Source of the DNA: Jannaschia seohaensis | GTDB lineage: Bacteria > Pseudomonadota > Alphaproteobacteria > Rhodobacterales > Rhodobacteraceae | Assembly (NCBI RefSeq): GCF_900116765.1 | Contig: NZ_UETC01000006.1 | Coordinates: 1 to 64,000, forward strand | Direction of reading: 5' to 3' | Length of the DNA stretch: 64,000 nucleotides | Shown here: positions 25,546 through 34,753 of the stretch, piece by piece | Numbering within the stretch: position 1 is the stretch's first letter | Layout of the letters: the number at the start of each line of letters is the position of its first letter | Made by a program: the position numbers and the translations under genes | Notes under the pieces: model-generated | The model's input: the letters and a program-made list of their open reading frames with translations, nothing else | Told to the model about the DNA's origin: nothing | Database searches by the model: none

Positions 25546-26297
25546 CCGAGGCGCTGATCGAGCTGCATGACTTGGCGATGCCGCAAGCCCTTGCGTTCCT
25601 GGCGGTCTTTCTGCGGGTCGGCGCGATGATGCTGCTCCTGCCCGGCTTTGGCGACCGGATGATCCCGACTCGTATCCGGCTGGTCGTAGGCTTCGCCTTG
25701 GCGGTGGCGGCCACGCCAGTCATCGCCCCGCCCGGCGCGATCACCCCGGCCCTGATCGCATCCGAGGGCGCCATCGGCGTCGCTTTCGGCGCGGTCCTGC
25801 GCTGCGTGGCCCAGGCGCTCCTGATGGCGGGCACGATGGCGGCGCAATTGACCTCGCTCGCACAGCTTTTCGGCAATGTGGAGCCGTCCTCGGCCATCGG
25901 CAACACGCTGAACATCGCCGGGCTGTGCCTGATCATGGTGGCGGGGCTGCCGGTCTGGCTGGTCGAGATGATCGTGCGATCTTACGACGTGTTGCCAATG
26001 GGCGCCGTCATGCCCGGCAGCGACGTGGCGATCTGGGGCGTGTCCCGGCTGGCCCATGCCTTTGCCCTGGCTTTCGGGCTGGCCGCGCCCTTCGCGCTGG
26101 CGGCGCTCATCTACAACATGGCGATGGGCGTCATCAATCGCGCCATGCCGCAGCTGATGGTGGCGCTGGTCGGCGCGCCGGCCATCACCGGCGCCTCGGG
26201 CGTCGTGCTGCTGCTGGCGGCGCCTGTGATCCTGACCGCCTGGAAGGGGGAGATGCTGGCGGTCCTGGCCGACCCGATCTCGGGCGCGCTGCCATGA
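25542..26297 (+). CDS. fliR: flagellar export gate protein FliR
   Basis: FliR joins FliP and FliQ in the export gate. The 251-residue protein starts at a GTG that overlaps the flhA stop (GTGA) and has about six helices. Family stretches include FLRVGAMMLLLPGFGDRMIP near residue 25, GNTLNIAGLCLIM in the middle and ALAALIYNMAMGVINRAMPQ near 190. It overlaps flhB by ATGA. fliQ, usually next to fliR or fliP, is absent from this window. Confidence 0.94.
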   Translation: MTEALIELHDLAMPQALAFLAVFLRVGAMMLLLPGFGDRMIPTRIRLVVGFALAVAATPVIAPPGAITPALIASEGAIGVAFGAVLRCVAQALLMAGTMAAQLTSLAQLFGNVEPSSAIGNTLNIAGLCLIMVAGLPVWLVEMIVRSYDVLPMGAVMPGSDVAIWGVSRLAHAFALAFGLAAPFALAALIYNMAMGVINRAMPQLMVALVGAPAITGASGVVLLLAAPVILTAWKGEMLAVLADPISGALP

Positions 26298-27376
26298 GCG
26301 GGGCCGACGACGGGGCCGAGCGCAGCCATGAGCCGACGCCCCAAAAGCTGCGGGAAGCGCGCAAGAAAGGCGAGATCGTCAAGTCGCAGGATGTGGGCGT
26401 CGCCGCTTCCTATCTGGGGGCCTTGCTGACGCTGGCCGTCGCCTCGGGCGCGGTCGCGCAATCGATGCTGGATCTCGGCGGCACGCTGCTCGAAGGGGCG
26501 GACCGCTGGTCGCGCCCACTGGCCGAGGGCGGGGCCGGCGCGTCCGGCGCCGTCCTGGCCGAGGCGCTGCGTCTCTGCGTCTGGCTGGTGGCCCCTGCCG
26601 CGCTGCTCGTGCTGGCCTCGCTCATCGCGCAGCAGGCGTTCGTGGTCGCGCCCTCAAAACTGGCGCCCAAGCTCTCCCGCATCAGCCCGCTCGCGAACGC
26701 CAAGAACAAGTTCGGCGCCAACGGTCTGTTCGAATTCGGGAAGTCGGCCCTTAAGATGACGATCTATAGCGGCCTCCTGGTCTGGTTCCTGGCCAAGCAT
26801 GCCGACCAGATCGTCAGCGCGGCGGCCCTCGATCCGCGCAAGGTCGCGGGCCTCATCCCCTCGCTCACCGGCGCGTTCCTGATCGCCGTCATGATCGTCT
26901 CCGCGACAATTGCCGTGATCGACTATGCTTGGCAGCGCCACAGCCATCTCGCCAAGAACCGGATGACCCGGCAGGAGGTTCTGGACGAGATGAAGCAGTC
27001 TGAGGGCGATCCGCACCTCAAGGCCCGCCGGCAGGAGCGCGCGCGCGAATTGGCGACCAACAAGATGCTCAAGGACGTTCCCGACGCGGCCGTGATCGTC
27101 GTGAACCCGACGCATTACGCCGTCGCACTGAAATGGTCGCCGACCGATCCCACGCCGCCGGTTGTCGTCGCCAAAGGTGTGGACGAGATCGCGGCCCGCA
27201 TCCGCGAGATCGCGGCGGCGCATGACATCCCCATCCACCGCGACCCGGCAACGGCGCGGGCGCTGCATGCCGGGGTCAAGCTGGGCGACCCGATCGACCG
27301 GGTCCATTTCGCGGCGGTCGCCGCCGCCATCCGGTTCGCGCAAGAGATGCGGGAGAAAGCGCGGGGACGGGGGTGA
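26294..27376 (+). CDS. flhB: flagellar export switch protein FlhB
   Basis: FlhB switches export from rod/hook to filament substrates by autocleavage. The frame is open upstream, but ATG 26294 overlaps the fliR stop and gives 360 residues beginning MSGADDGAERSHEPTPQKLR, the usual FlhB N-terminus. Four helices span about residues 30-215. The autocleavage motif NPTH is present in VIVVNPTHYAVALKW near residue 275. Its stop overlaps the GTG of the next small gene. Confidence 0.95.
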   Translation: MSGADDGAERSHEPTPQKLREARKKGEIVKSQDVGVAASYLGALLTLAVASGAVAQSMLDLGGTLLEGADRWSRPLAEGGAGASGAVLAEALRLCVWLVAPAALLVLASLIAQQAFVVAPSKLAPKLSRISPLANAKNKFGANGLFEFGKSALKMTIYSGLLVWFLAKHADQIVSAAALDPRKVAGLIPSLTGAFLIAVMIVSATIAVIDYAWQRHSHLAKNRMTRQEVLDEMKQSEGDPHLKARRQERARELATNKMLKDVPDAAVIVVNPTHYAVALKWSPTDPTPPVVVAKGVDEIAARIREIAAAHDIPIHRDPATARALHAGVKLGDPIDRVHFAAVAAAIRFAQEMREKARGRG

Positions 27377-27699
27377 AGACCTCAGAACTCCAGCAACTTG
27401 CACAGCTGGCGGCCTTGCGCAGCGCGCGCTCGGCCGCGCGGCTAGCGCCGCGCCAAGCGAAGGTGGACGCGCTGCGCGCTCAGGTGAGCCAACTCCGGGA
27501 TGCGCCCCGCGCCGAGGTCACGGACGTGGCTCAAGCGATCGTCCAGGACAAGCACGACATCTGGCGCGCCGATCGGCTCCGCCGCCTCTCGATGGACCTC
27601 GCCCTGGCCGAAGCCGCCGCACAACCGCTGCGCGAGGCACATGCGCGCGACCGCGCCCGCGAGGCCGTGATCGCGCGGCTCAGGCCGCGGCGGCGCTGA
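27373..27699 (+). CDS. small coiled-coil protein ending the flagellar operon (FliJ-like by position)
   Basis: A GTG overlapping the flhB stop opens a 108-residue, strongly basic and helical protein (Ala/Arg/Leu/Gln-rich heptads from about residue 5 to 100, e.g. [14 protein letters not shown]). It has no cysteines, membrane segments or signal peptide. Size and composition recall FliJ-type export chaperones, but I see no diagnostic motif, so the likeness is an inference. Its 3' end overlaps the convergent gshB gene by 20 bp. Confidence 0.7.
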   Translation: MKTSELQQLAQLAALRSARSAARLAPRQAKVDALRAQVSQLRDAPRAEVTDVAQAIVQDKHDIWRADRLRRLSMDLALAEAAAQPLREAHARDRAREAVIARLRPRRR

Positions 27700-28645
27700 C
27701 CCGGCGCTCGATCGCCTCCCAGATCAGGGCGCTGGCATTGGTGCCGTCGAAGCGCTCCAACTCCTGCAGGCCGGTGGGCGAGGTCAGGTTGATCTCGGTC
27801 AGATAGTCGCCGATCACGTCGATGCCTACGAAGACCTGCCCGCGCTCGCGCAGACGGGCACCGATCCGCGCGCAGATTTCCCGGTCCCGGTCGGTCAACC
27901 CGATCGGCTCGGGCCGCCCTCCGACATGCAGGTTGGACCGTGTCTCTCCCTCAGCCGGCACGCGGTTGATGGCGCCGACAGGCTCCCCGTCCACCAGGAT
28001 GATGCGCTTGTCGCCCTTGGAGACGGCGGGTAGGAATTTCTGCACTACGAGGGGCTCGCGATTGATGCCCGTGAACAGCTCGTGCAGCGAGTTGATGTTC
28101 CGATCCTCCGGCGTCAGCCGAAACACCCCTGCGCCCCCGTTCCCGAAAAGCGGTTTGAGGATGATGTCGCCATGGCGCCGCTTGAATTCCTTGAGCATGT
28201 CGAGGTCGCGGGCGATGGCGGTCGGGGGCGTCAGGTCGGGAAAGTCCAGGACCATCAGCTTTTCGGGCCAGTTGCGCACCCAAGTCGGATCGTTGACGAC
28301 CAGCACACCCGGGGTGAGCCGGTCCAGAAGGTGCGTCGTCGTGATATATCCCATGTCGAAGGGCGGATCCTGGCGCAGCCAGATCACGTCGAACTCCGAC
28401 AGGTCGACCTCGCGCATCCCGCCCAGCGTGGCGTGGTTGCCCCGCTCGCGCCGCACCTCCAGGTCGCATCCACGAGCGACGATGCGGTCCTCGACATAGG
28501 CGATCTTGTCGGGTTTGTAGATGAACAGCGAATGCCCCCGCGCCTGCGCCTCGAGGGCGAGGCGGAAGGAGCTGTCGGCGTCGATATCGACGCCCTCGAT
28601 CGGGTCCATCTGGAAGGCGACCTTGAGCGGGGTCGAAGCGGGCAT
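27680..28645 (-). CDS. gshB: glutathione synthetase
   Basis: GshB joins gamma-glutamylcysteine and glycine using ATP. The start at ATG 28645 is preferred over 28687 because GGAGG lies five bases upstream; it gives 321 residues. The N-terminal domain begins with [20 protein letters not shown], and the ATP-grasp part shows [14 protein letters not shown] near residue 165, [20 protein letters not shown] and the terminal metal-binding [20 protein letters not shown]. It lies downstream of yraN and rsmI on the same strand, separated from yraN by 79 bp. Confidence 0.95.
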   Translation of the reverse strand: MPASTPLKVAFQMDPIEGVDIDADSSFRLALEAQARGHSLFIYKPDKIAYVEDRIVARGCDLEVRRERGNHATLGGMREVDLSEFDVIWLRQDPPFDMGYITTTHLLDRLTPGVLVVNDPTWVRNWPEKLMVLDFPDLTPPTAIARDLDMLKEFKRRHGDIILKPLFGNGGAGVFRLTPEDRNINSLHELFTGINREPLVVQKFLPAVSKGDKRIILVDGEPVGAINRVPAEGETRSNLHVGGRPEPIGLTDRDREICARIGARLRERGQVFVGIDVIGDYLTEINLTSPTGLQELERFDGTNASALIWEAIERRVSAAAA

Positions 28646-28724
28646 GGGAACCTCCGGCGAAACACGTCCACAAGAGCCATGCCTCAAGGCCCGCCCGGGG
28701 GCAATGTGCGCCCGTGCAGCCCGC

Positions 28725-29096
28725 TCAGGCGGCGAGCGCGTTCTCGATCACCTCGATCCGGCCAGTGCCGTCGACCAAGGCCAAATCGAAGCGCACCTCG
28801 GACAGCTGGCCATCGGGCAGGCTTCCCATGTATTCGGCGGCGCAGTCGAACAGGCGCGCGATTTGTCGCGCGCCCAGGCGCATGGCGGCCTCGGCATGGG
28901 TCGGCCCCCGCTTGACCTCGACGAAGACGGTGCGCGCGCCGTCCTGGAGGATGACATCGATCTCCCCGCCCACGCCGCGCCATCGGCGGGCGGCGATGAC
29001 ATGGCCCGACCGCTCGTAGTAGCGCGAGACCTGATCCTCGGCGACGCGGCCGGCCTGGTAGGCCGTGGCGCCCCGTCGCTTGCGCATATCGCTCAT
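28725..29096 (-). CDS. yraN: YraN family (UPF0102) protein
   Basis: The 123-residue protein has the UPF0102 nuclease-like fold signature: [17 protein letters not shown] near the N-terminus, [10 protein letters not shown] with Glu/Asp at about residues 45-47, and [10 protein letters not shown] around 58. These residues match the restriction-endonuclease-like active site, but the cellular role is not settled. The gene is coupled to rsmI by a 4-bp overlap, the conserved rsmI-yraN pairing of many proteobacteria. Confidence 0.92.
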   Translation of the reverse strand: MSDMRKRRGATAYQAGRVAEDQVSRYYERSGHVIAARRWRGVGGEIDVILQDGARTVFVEVKRGPTHAEAAMRLGARQIARLFDCAAEYMGSLPDGQLSEVRFDLALVDGTGRIEVIENALAA

Positions 29097-29947
29097 CCGC
29101 CGTCCCTCATCCGCAAGGCCATCTCATAGACGAGGTTACGCGCGACGCCGGCCCGCTGGGAAACGTCTTTTACAGCGGATTTTAGCGACATGGTCTCCAG
29201 GGCGTCCCGCAACATGTTCTCTACCGTGCCTTGGTCGGTCTCCGCCGGGGCGGCGCGGTCGATCAGGACGACGATTTCGCCCCGCGGCGGCTCTCCGGCG
29301 AAGCGGTCGGCCAGTTCGGGCAGGGTGCCTTCGACCACCTCCTCGAACCGTTTCGTCAGCTCCCGGCAGACAGCGGCGCGGCGGTCGCCGAACAGCTCGG
29401 CGGCGTCGGCCAGGAGCGCGCCGAGACGGCGGGGCGCCTCGTAGAGAACCAGCGTCCCCGGCGCCGCTGCGAGCTCCGACAGGGCCGCGCGGCGGGCGGC
29501 GCGCTTGGGCGGCAGGAAGCCCGCGAAGGTGAAACGGTCGGTGGGCAAGCCCCCCACGCAGAGCGCCGTCAGGACCGCCGAGGCGCCGGGGGCGGCGCGC
29601 ACCGGCACGCCCGCCGCCCGAGCGGCGGCGCCCAGTTGAAAGCCGGGATCGGCGATCAGCGGCGTCCCCGCCTCGGACGCATAGGCGACCGAGCGCCCCT
29701 CCCGCAGGGCAGCCAGCAGGCGGGGCCGGACCCGTTCGCCGTTATGGTCGTGATAGGGGATGAGCGGACGCTCGCCGAGCGGCACGCCATGGATCTCCAT
29801 CAGGCGGCGCAGCGAGCGCGTGTCCTCCGCGGCCACGATGTCGGCCCCGCGCAACAGGTCCAGCGCGTGCAGCGTGATGTCCCGCGCCGCCCCGATGGGC
29901 ACCGCCACGAGGTACAATCCCGGCTCGATCCCGCTCTCCTCCGCCAT
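29093..29947 (-). CDS. rsmI: 16S rRNA (cytidine(1402)-2'-O)-methyltransferase RsmI
   Basis: RsmI methylates the ribose of C1402 in 16S rRNA. The 284-residue sequence shows the tetrapyrrole-methylase fold: GLYLVAVPIGAARDITLHAL at the start, ADIVAAEDTRSLRRLM near residue 35, SEAGTPLIADPG near 90 and a FAGFLPPKRAARR segment near 140. The C-terminal helical domain ends in the yraN overlap. It is transcribed away from the lpoA-like gene across a 107-bp divergent region. Confidence 0.94.
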   Translation of the reverse strand: MAEESGIEPGLYLVAVPIGAARDITLHALDLLRGADIVAAEDTRSLRRLMEIHGVPLGERPLIPYHDHNGERVRPRLLAALREGRSVAYASEAGTPLIADPGFQLGAAARAAGVPVRAAPGASAVLTALCVGGLPTDRFTFAGFLPPKRAARRAALSELAAAPGTLVLYEAPRRLGALLADAAELFGDRRAAVCRELTKRFEEVVEGTLPELADRFAGEPPRGEIVVLIDRAAPAETDQGTVENMLRDALETMSLKSAVKDVSQRAGVARNLVYEMALRMRDGG

Positions 29948-30054
29948 CAGCGCTCCCTCCCGGCCATCCGCCGTTTACTCCGCCTGCCCCCCGCCTTAGG
30001 GTCCACATGGACATCGACGATCCCCGTGCGGCACAACATCCGGAGGCCAAGTCC

Positions 30055-31251
30055 ATGACCACCCTGACATCAGGCACAGCAGGCGCGCGATGCGTCTCAT
30101 TCCTGCGCCGGGCGCGCAAGGCCGCCGGTCTGGTCCTGGCCGCGGGCGTGCTTGCGGCCTGTCAGGTCGCGGCCCCCGTTGCGGGCGACGGCGGCGAGGG
30201 CGTGCGCCGCAGCGGCCCGACGCAGGTCGCCCTTCTGGTGCCCTACGGATCGGCGCGGGAGACCGACACGCAGGTCGCCCGCAGCCTGGAGAACGCCGCC
30301 CGCCTCGCCGCCGCCGATCTGGGCGGCGCGGTCGAGGTTAACGTCTATCCCACCCAGGGCACGGCCAGCGGGGCGCAGACCGCCACGCAGCAGGCGATCG
30401 CCGCGGGCGCGCAGGTGGTCCTCGGCCCGCTCTACGCCGACAACGCCGCCGCCGCGGGCGTGGCCGCATCGACCTCGGGCGTTCCGGTGCTCAGCTTCTC
30501 CAACAACATCTCAGTCGCCGGCGGCAATGTCTGGGTCCTGGGCAACACGTTCGACAATGTCGCCCAGCGCCTGCTGACCTTCGCGGCCAGCCAGGGGCGC
30601 AACCGGGTTCTGGTAACCCATAACGACGGCCAAGCCGGCCGGATCGCCGCCGAGGCCATCGCGCGCGCGGCCCCGGGGACCGGCGCGCAGATCACCGGCA
30701 ACATCGCCTATCCGCTGAGCCAGGCGGGGATCCAGGCCGCCGTGCCCACCATCGCGCGGCAGGTCGGCGCGACCGGCTCCAACGCGGTCTTTCTGACGGG
30801 CAACACCGCGGGCGACCTGCCGGTCATCGCGCAGCTTCTGACCGAGGCGGGTGTGGGCGGCGAGCAGGTGCGCTATCTCGGCCTGACCCGCTGGGACATT
30901 CCCTTCGACGCGCGCACCCTGCCGGCGCTGCAAGGGGGTTATTTCACCCTGCCCGACCCGGCCCCGGCCCAGCAGTTCGAGGCGCGCTATCGCGGCGCCT
31001 ACGCCGCGGCGCCGCATCCGCTGGCGGGGCTGGCCTATGACGGGATGGCCGCGATCGGCGCGATTTCCCGCCGGGGCGACACGGTCGGTCGGACCACGCT
31101 GACGGCGCCCTCTGGCTTCGCGGGCGTGGGCGGGGTATTCCGTCTCCTGCCCGATGGGTCGATCCAGCGCAGCCTGGCCGTCGCGCAGATCGTAAACCGT
31201 CAAATCCAGGTGGTGTCCCCTGCCCCGAACCGCTTCGGCCCCCGCTCCTGA
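30055..31251 (+). CDS. LpoA-like penicillin-binding-protein activator lipoprotein
   Basis: Starting at ATG 30055 (GGAGG eight bases upstream, better than the ATG at 30007) the product has 398 residues. A basic N-terminus leads to a lipobox GVLAAC near residue 38, so it is a lipoprotein. The rest is a periplasmic-binding-protein fold of the type I/Leu-binding class (VALLVPYGSARETDTQVARS, VVLGPLYADNAAAAGVAAST, FLTGNTAGDLPVIAQLL). The position divergent from rsmI matches lpoA/yraM synteny. An amino-acid-binding ABC role is less likely, as no permease genes are nearby. Confidence 0.82.
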   Translation: MTTLTSGTAGARCVSFLRRARKAAGLVLAAGVLAACQVAAPVAGDGGEGVRRSGPTQVALLVPYGSARETDTQVARSLENAARLAAADLGGAVEVNVYPTQGTASGAQTATQQAIAAGAQVVLGPLYADNAAAAGVAASTSGVPVLSFSNNISVAGGNVWVLGNTFDNVAQRLLTFAASQGRNRVLVTHNDGQAGRIAAEAIARAAPGTGAQITGNIAYPLSQAGIQAAVPTIARQVGATGSNAVFLTGNTAGDLPVIAQLLTEAGVGGEQVRYLGLTRWDIPFDARTLPALQGGYFTLPDPAPAQQFEARYRGAYAAAPHPLAGLAYDGMAAIGAISRRGDTVGRTTLTAPSGFAGVGGVFRLLPDGSIQRSLAVAQIVNRQIQVVSPAPNRFGPRS

Positions 31252-31271
31252 GCCGCTCCTCCGAGCGGCTC
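31250..31271 (+). terminator. 9-bp perfect hairpin at the lpoA-like stop codon
   Basis: GAGCCGCTC at 31250-31258 pairs with GAGCGGCTC at 31263-31271 around CTCC, starting inside the stop codon. It lacks a T-run, so it may be a weak terminator or an mRNA-end hairpin before glnD. Confidence 0.45.
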
Positions 31272-31336
31272 CGCCCGCCCCGGAAAAGGTCGCTCTGATC
31301 GCGGCGCCGGAGGCGATCTTCGACCGGGAGACCGCT

Positions 31337-34024
31337 ATGCCGGCCCTGTCGGAGGCGGTGCGCGCCGCCCCCGACAAGCTTTCGGCCCGCCGCGCCGCCG
31401 TCGAGATCCTCCGCGGCGCCCGCGACGCGGGCCGCGCGGCCATCGCCTCGGGCTTCGCCCAGGATCCGACCCGCGCCCGGCGCGTGACCCATAGCTACGC
31501 CTATCTGACCGACCGGATCATCCAGGCCGTCTGGCATGTCGCCATCACCCATCTGCATCCTTGCCCCAACCCCACGCGGGGGGAGCGCTTCGCGATCATC
31601 GCCGTGGGCGGCTATGGTCGCGGCGAGATGGCGCCCTATTCGGATGTCGATCTGCTGTTCCTGACCCCGTCCAAGGTCACGCCCTGGGTCGAGAGCGTGG
31701 TCGAGACGATGCTCTACATCCTCTGGGATCTGAAGCTGAAAGTCGGCCATGCCACCCGAACCGTGCGGGATTGCATCCGCCTCGCCGGCGACGACATGAC
31801 CATCCGCACCGCCCTGTTGGAGCAGCGCCCGATCTGCGGCGATGCCGGATTGGCGCAGACCTTGCAGGACAGGCTCTGGGACCAGCTTTTCGTCGGCACC
31901 GTGCCGGAATTCATCGAAGCGAAGCTCGCGGAGCGGGCCGAGCGACATCAGAAGCAAGGCGGCCAGCGCTATCTGCTGGAGCCGAACGTCAAGGAGGCCA
32001 AGGGCGGGCTCCGCGACCTCCAGACCCTCTACTGGATCGCCAAGTATCGCTATGGCGTGGCCGAGACCGCCGACCTGGTGTCGCTAGGCGTCTTCACCGC
32101 CGAGGAATTCGCGGCCTTCGAGGCGGCGGAGCGGTTCCTGTGGTGCGTGCGGTGCCACCTGCACCTGATCTCGGGCCGGGCCGCCGACATGCTGACCTTC
32201 GACATGCAGGTCGAGGTGGCGGCGCGCATGGGCTATTCCGACCATGCCGGGCGGCGGGCGGTCGAGCATTTCATGCAGGCCTATTTCCGTCACGCCACCA
32301 AGGTGGGCGAGCTGACACGCATCCTGCTGACCGCGCTGGAGGCGGATAACACCAAGTCGGAGCCCGCCCTGCTGGGCCTCTTCAAGCGCCGCCGCAAGGT
32401 CAAGCCGCCCTACCAGGTCCGCCAGGGCCGTCTGGACGTCGAGGACGAGACCGCGTTCCTGTCCGACAAGCTGAACCTGCTGCGCATCTTCGAGGAGGCG
32501 CTGCGGACCGGCCTTCTCCTGCATCCCCATTCGATGCGGCTGCTGTCGGCCAACAAGCATCTGATCGATCGGGACATGCGCGAGAATCGCGAGGCGGCGA
32601 AGCTTTTCCTCAACCTGCTTCTGCGCCACGGCAACCCGGAGCGGGCGCTGCGACGGATGAACGAGCTGGAGATCCTCTCGGCCTTCATCCCCGAATTCGC
32701 CCCCATCGTCGCGATGATGCAGTTCAATATGTATCACTCCTACACGGTGGACGAGCACACGATTCAGGTGATCTCCAACCTCTCCCAGATCGAGCGCGGC
32801 GAATTGGAGGAGAGCCTTCCGCTCTCGTCCGAGATCCTGGCCCGAGGGGTGAACCGGCGGGTGCTCTATGTGGCGCTGCTGCTGCACGATATCGGCAAAG
32901 GCCGGCCCGAGGATCATTCGATCCTCGGCGCACGCATCGCCCGCACGGTCGCCCCGCGGCTGGGGCTGAAGCCCAAAGAATGCGAGACGATCGAATGGCT
33001 GGTGCGCCATCACCTGCTGATGTCGGACATGAGCCAGAAGCGCGACATCTCCGACCCCCGGACGATCCGCGACTTCGCCAAGGCGGTGAAGACCCGCGAG
33101 CGGCTGGACCTGCTGACCGTCCTGACCGTCTGCGACATTCGCGGGGTCGGGCCTTACGTCTGGAACAACTGGAAGGCGCAGATGCTGCGCGCACTGCACC
33201 GCGCCACGGCTTCCGCGCTGGAGAACGGGCTGGAGGACGTCAACCGCGAGACCCGGGAGGCCCGCGCCAAGCAGCTGTTCCGCGAGGCGGTGGACTGGCC
33301 CGAGGCCGAGCTGCGCGCCGAGATCGGCCGTCATTACGGCCCCTACTGGCAGGGCATCCCGACCGCAGCGCAGGTCCGCTTCGCGCATCTTCTCAAGGAC
33401 TTGCCCGATGGCGAGGTCCGGGTCGAACTGGAAGCCGACGAAGATCGCGACGCGACCCGCGCGCTGATGGCCTGTCAGGATCACCCGGGCGTTTTCTCGC
33501 GGCTAGCCGGCGCCGTGAGCCTGGTCGGCGCCAATATCGTCGACGCCCGCAGCTACACCTCCAAGGACGGCTATGCCGTGACCGTCTACTGGCTCCAGGA
33601 CGCGGAGGGCCATCCCTACGAAGCCGCGCGCCTGCCGCGCCTGCGCAGCATGATCGAGCGGACGCTGCGCGGCGAGGTCGTCACCCGCACCGCGCTGGAA
33701 GGGCGCGAGATCAAGAAGCGCGAGCGCAAGTTCTCGATGCCGACCAATATCAGCTTCGACAACGAGGGCTCCGACATCTACACCCTGATCGAGGTGGATA
33801 CCCGCGACCGCCCGGGCCTGCTCTACGACCTGACCCAGGCACTGGCCGCGGCCAACATCCAGATCAGCCAGGCGGTGGTCGCGACCTATGGGGCGCAGGT
33901 GGTCGACGTATTCTACGTCAAGGATATCTTCGGCCTGAAGCTCTGGTCCAAGTCCAAACAGGACACCCTGGAAAAGAAGCTCCGCGCCGCCATCACGCGC
34001 GCGGCGGAGCGGGCGGGGGCATAG
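31337..34024 (+). CDS. glnD: [protein-PII] uridylyltransferase/uridylyl-removing enzyme
   Basis: GlnD senses glutamine and adds or removes UMP on PII proteins, setting nitrogen control. At 895 residues the order of domains is complete: nucleotidyltransferase motif GGYGRGEMAPYSDVDLLFL at 91-109, the PII-uridylyltransferase helical region, an HD domain with LLLHDIGKGRPEDHS near 512-526, and two ACT domains starting near residues 705 (DHPGVFSRLAGAVSLVGANI) and 812 (DRPGLLYDLTQALAAANIQI). Monocistronic. No PII or glutamine synthetase gene is in this window. Confidence 0.96.
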   Translation: MPALSEAVRAAPDKLSARRAAVEILRGARDAGRAAIASGFAQDPTRARRVTHSYAYLTDRIIQAVWHVAITHLHPCPNPTRGERFAIIAVGGYGRGEMAPYSDVDLLFLTPSKVTPWVESVVETMLYILWDLKLKVGHATRTVRDCIRLAGDDMTIRTALLEQRPICGDAGLAQTLQDRLWDQLFVGTVPEFIEAKLAERAERHQKQGGQRYLLEPNVKEAKGGLRDLQTLYWIAKYRYGVAETADLVSLGVFTAEEFAAFEAAERFLWCVRCHLHLISGRAADMLTFDMQVEVAARMGYSDHAGRRAVEHFMQAYFRHATKVGELTRILLTALEADNTKSEPALLGLFKRRRKVKPPYQVRQGRLDVEDETAFLSDKLNLLRIFEEALRTGLLLHPHSMRLLSANKHLIDRDMRENREAAKLFLNLLLRHGNPERALRRMNELEILSAFIPEFAPIVAMMQFNMYHSYTVDEHTIQVISNLSQIERGELEESLPLSSEILARGVNRRVLYVALLLHDIGKGRPEDHSILGARIARTVAPRLGLKPKECETIEWLVRHHLLMSDMSQKRDISDPRTIRDFAKAVKTRERLDLLTVLTVCDIRGVGPYVWNNWKAQMLRALHRATASALENGLEDVNRETREARAKQLFREAVDWPEAELRAEIGRHYGPYWQGIPTAAQVRFAHLLKDLPDGEVRVELEADEDRDATRALMACQDHPGVFSRLAGAVSLVGANIVDARSYTSKDGYAVTVYWLQDAEGHPYEAARLPRLRSMIERTLRGEVVTRTALEGREIKKRERKFSMPTNISFDNEGSDIYTLIEVDTRDRPGLLYDLTQALAAANIQISQAVVATYGAQVVDVFYVKDIFGLKLWSKSKQDTLEKKLRAAITRAAERAGA

Positions 34025-34092
34025 GCTCGGGGTTGTCCCCCGCCCCCGCGATGCCCGTCGCCGCCAGATCCCGGGGGCGGGCCACGCAGGGC

Positions 34093-34539
34093 TTAGATCG
34101 CGCAAGTCACGGGAATCCAGGGACCGCCGCATTCGGTGCTGATAACCAGGTCGGCCAAGAGCGCATCCGCCGAGATCGCCATCGAGCGGGCGGGAAGCGA
34201 TAACGACATCGTCTCCCCGTCATACCGCGCATCCGGGAGCCTCATGCCGACGTCCGCCTTCATCGCATTGCTGGAATTCCAGGCCTCGCGCGGTTCTGAG
34301 AGTGGGAAGGCGCTAAATTAACGTCGGTTGTGCCTGTCCACGGCCGCCGTCATCGTGGCCAGCGCCGAGACGCCATGGAACGTGACGCTGGCCGGATCGC
34401 CAGACGTCACAGTGGCGTCATCGGCGCTGAAACTGATCGTGGCGGAAGCGCCATAATCCTCCGGATCGAGGGCGACCGCGCTGGGGGGCTTGCCGCCAAG
34501 CGCCGATCGCGGCGCGGAGCCGAAATGTGGTGTAACCAC
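34093..34539 (-). pseudogene. unknown gene interrupted by an in-frame TAA
   Basis: Reading leftward, one frame from GTG 34539 to a TAA ending at 34093 encodes about 147 residues but is broken by a TAA at 34318-34320. The part before the break ends FHGVSALATMTAAVDRHNRR; the part after continues in the same frame with coding-like composition (SEPREAWNSSNAMKADVG, LPDARYDGETMSLSLPARSM, TECGGPWIPVTCAI). Continuity of one frame on both sides of a stop suggests a nonsense-mutated gene or a sequencing error. I do not recognise the family. No start signal precedes the second half. Confidence 0.5.
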
Positions 34540-34700
34540 CTCGGAAATATCGCAAATGGCGGCATGCTTTCACCGAAGCCGAGGCGATTGCGCGGGGAGG
34601 CCCGAGCTCGGCAACCCGCGGCGAACGGAACGGCACGCGGATGGCGGGACCTGGGCGCGCCCACACCAGCGCTGAAGGGGGCGCCCGCGGCGCAGTGGAC

Positions 34701-34715
34701 GGATCGTCGCGATCC
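34701..34715. promoter_or_regulatory. short perfect palindrome upstream of murJ
   Basis: GGATCG-TCG-CGATCC lies 38 bp before the murJ start. It could be an operator or a small hairpin; nothing links it to a known regulator. Confidence 0.2.
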
Positions 34716-34753
34716 CCCTGGATAACTCGGGCTCCCCCCCTTAATCCCGATCC

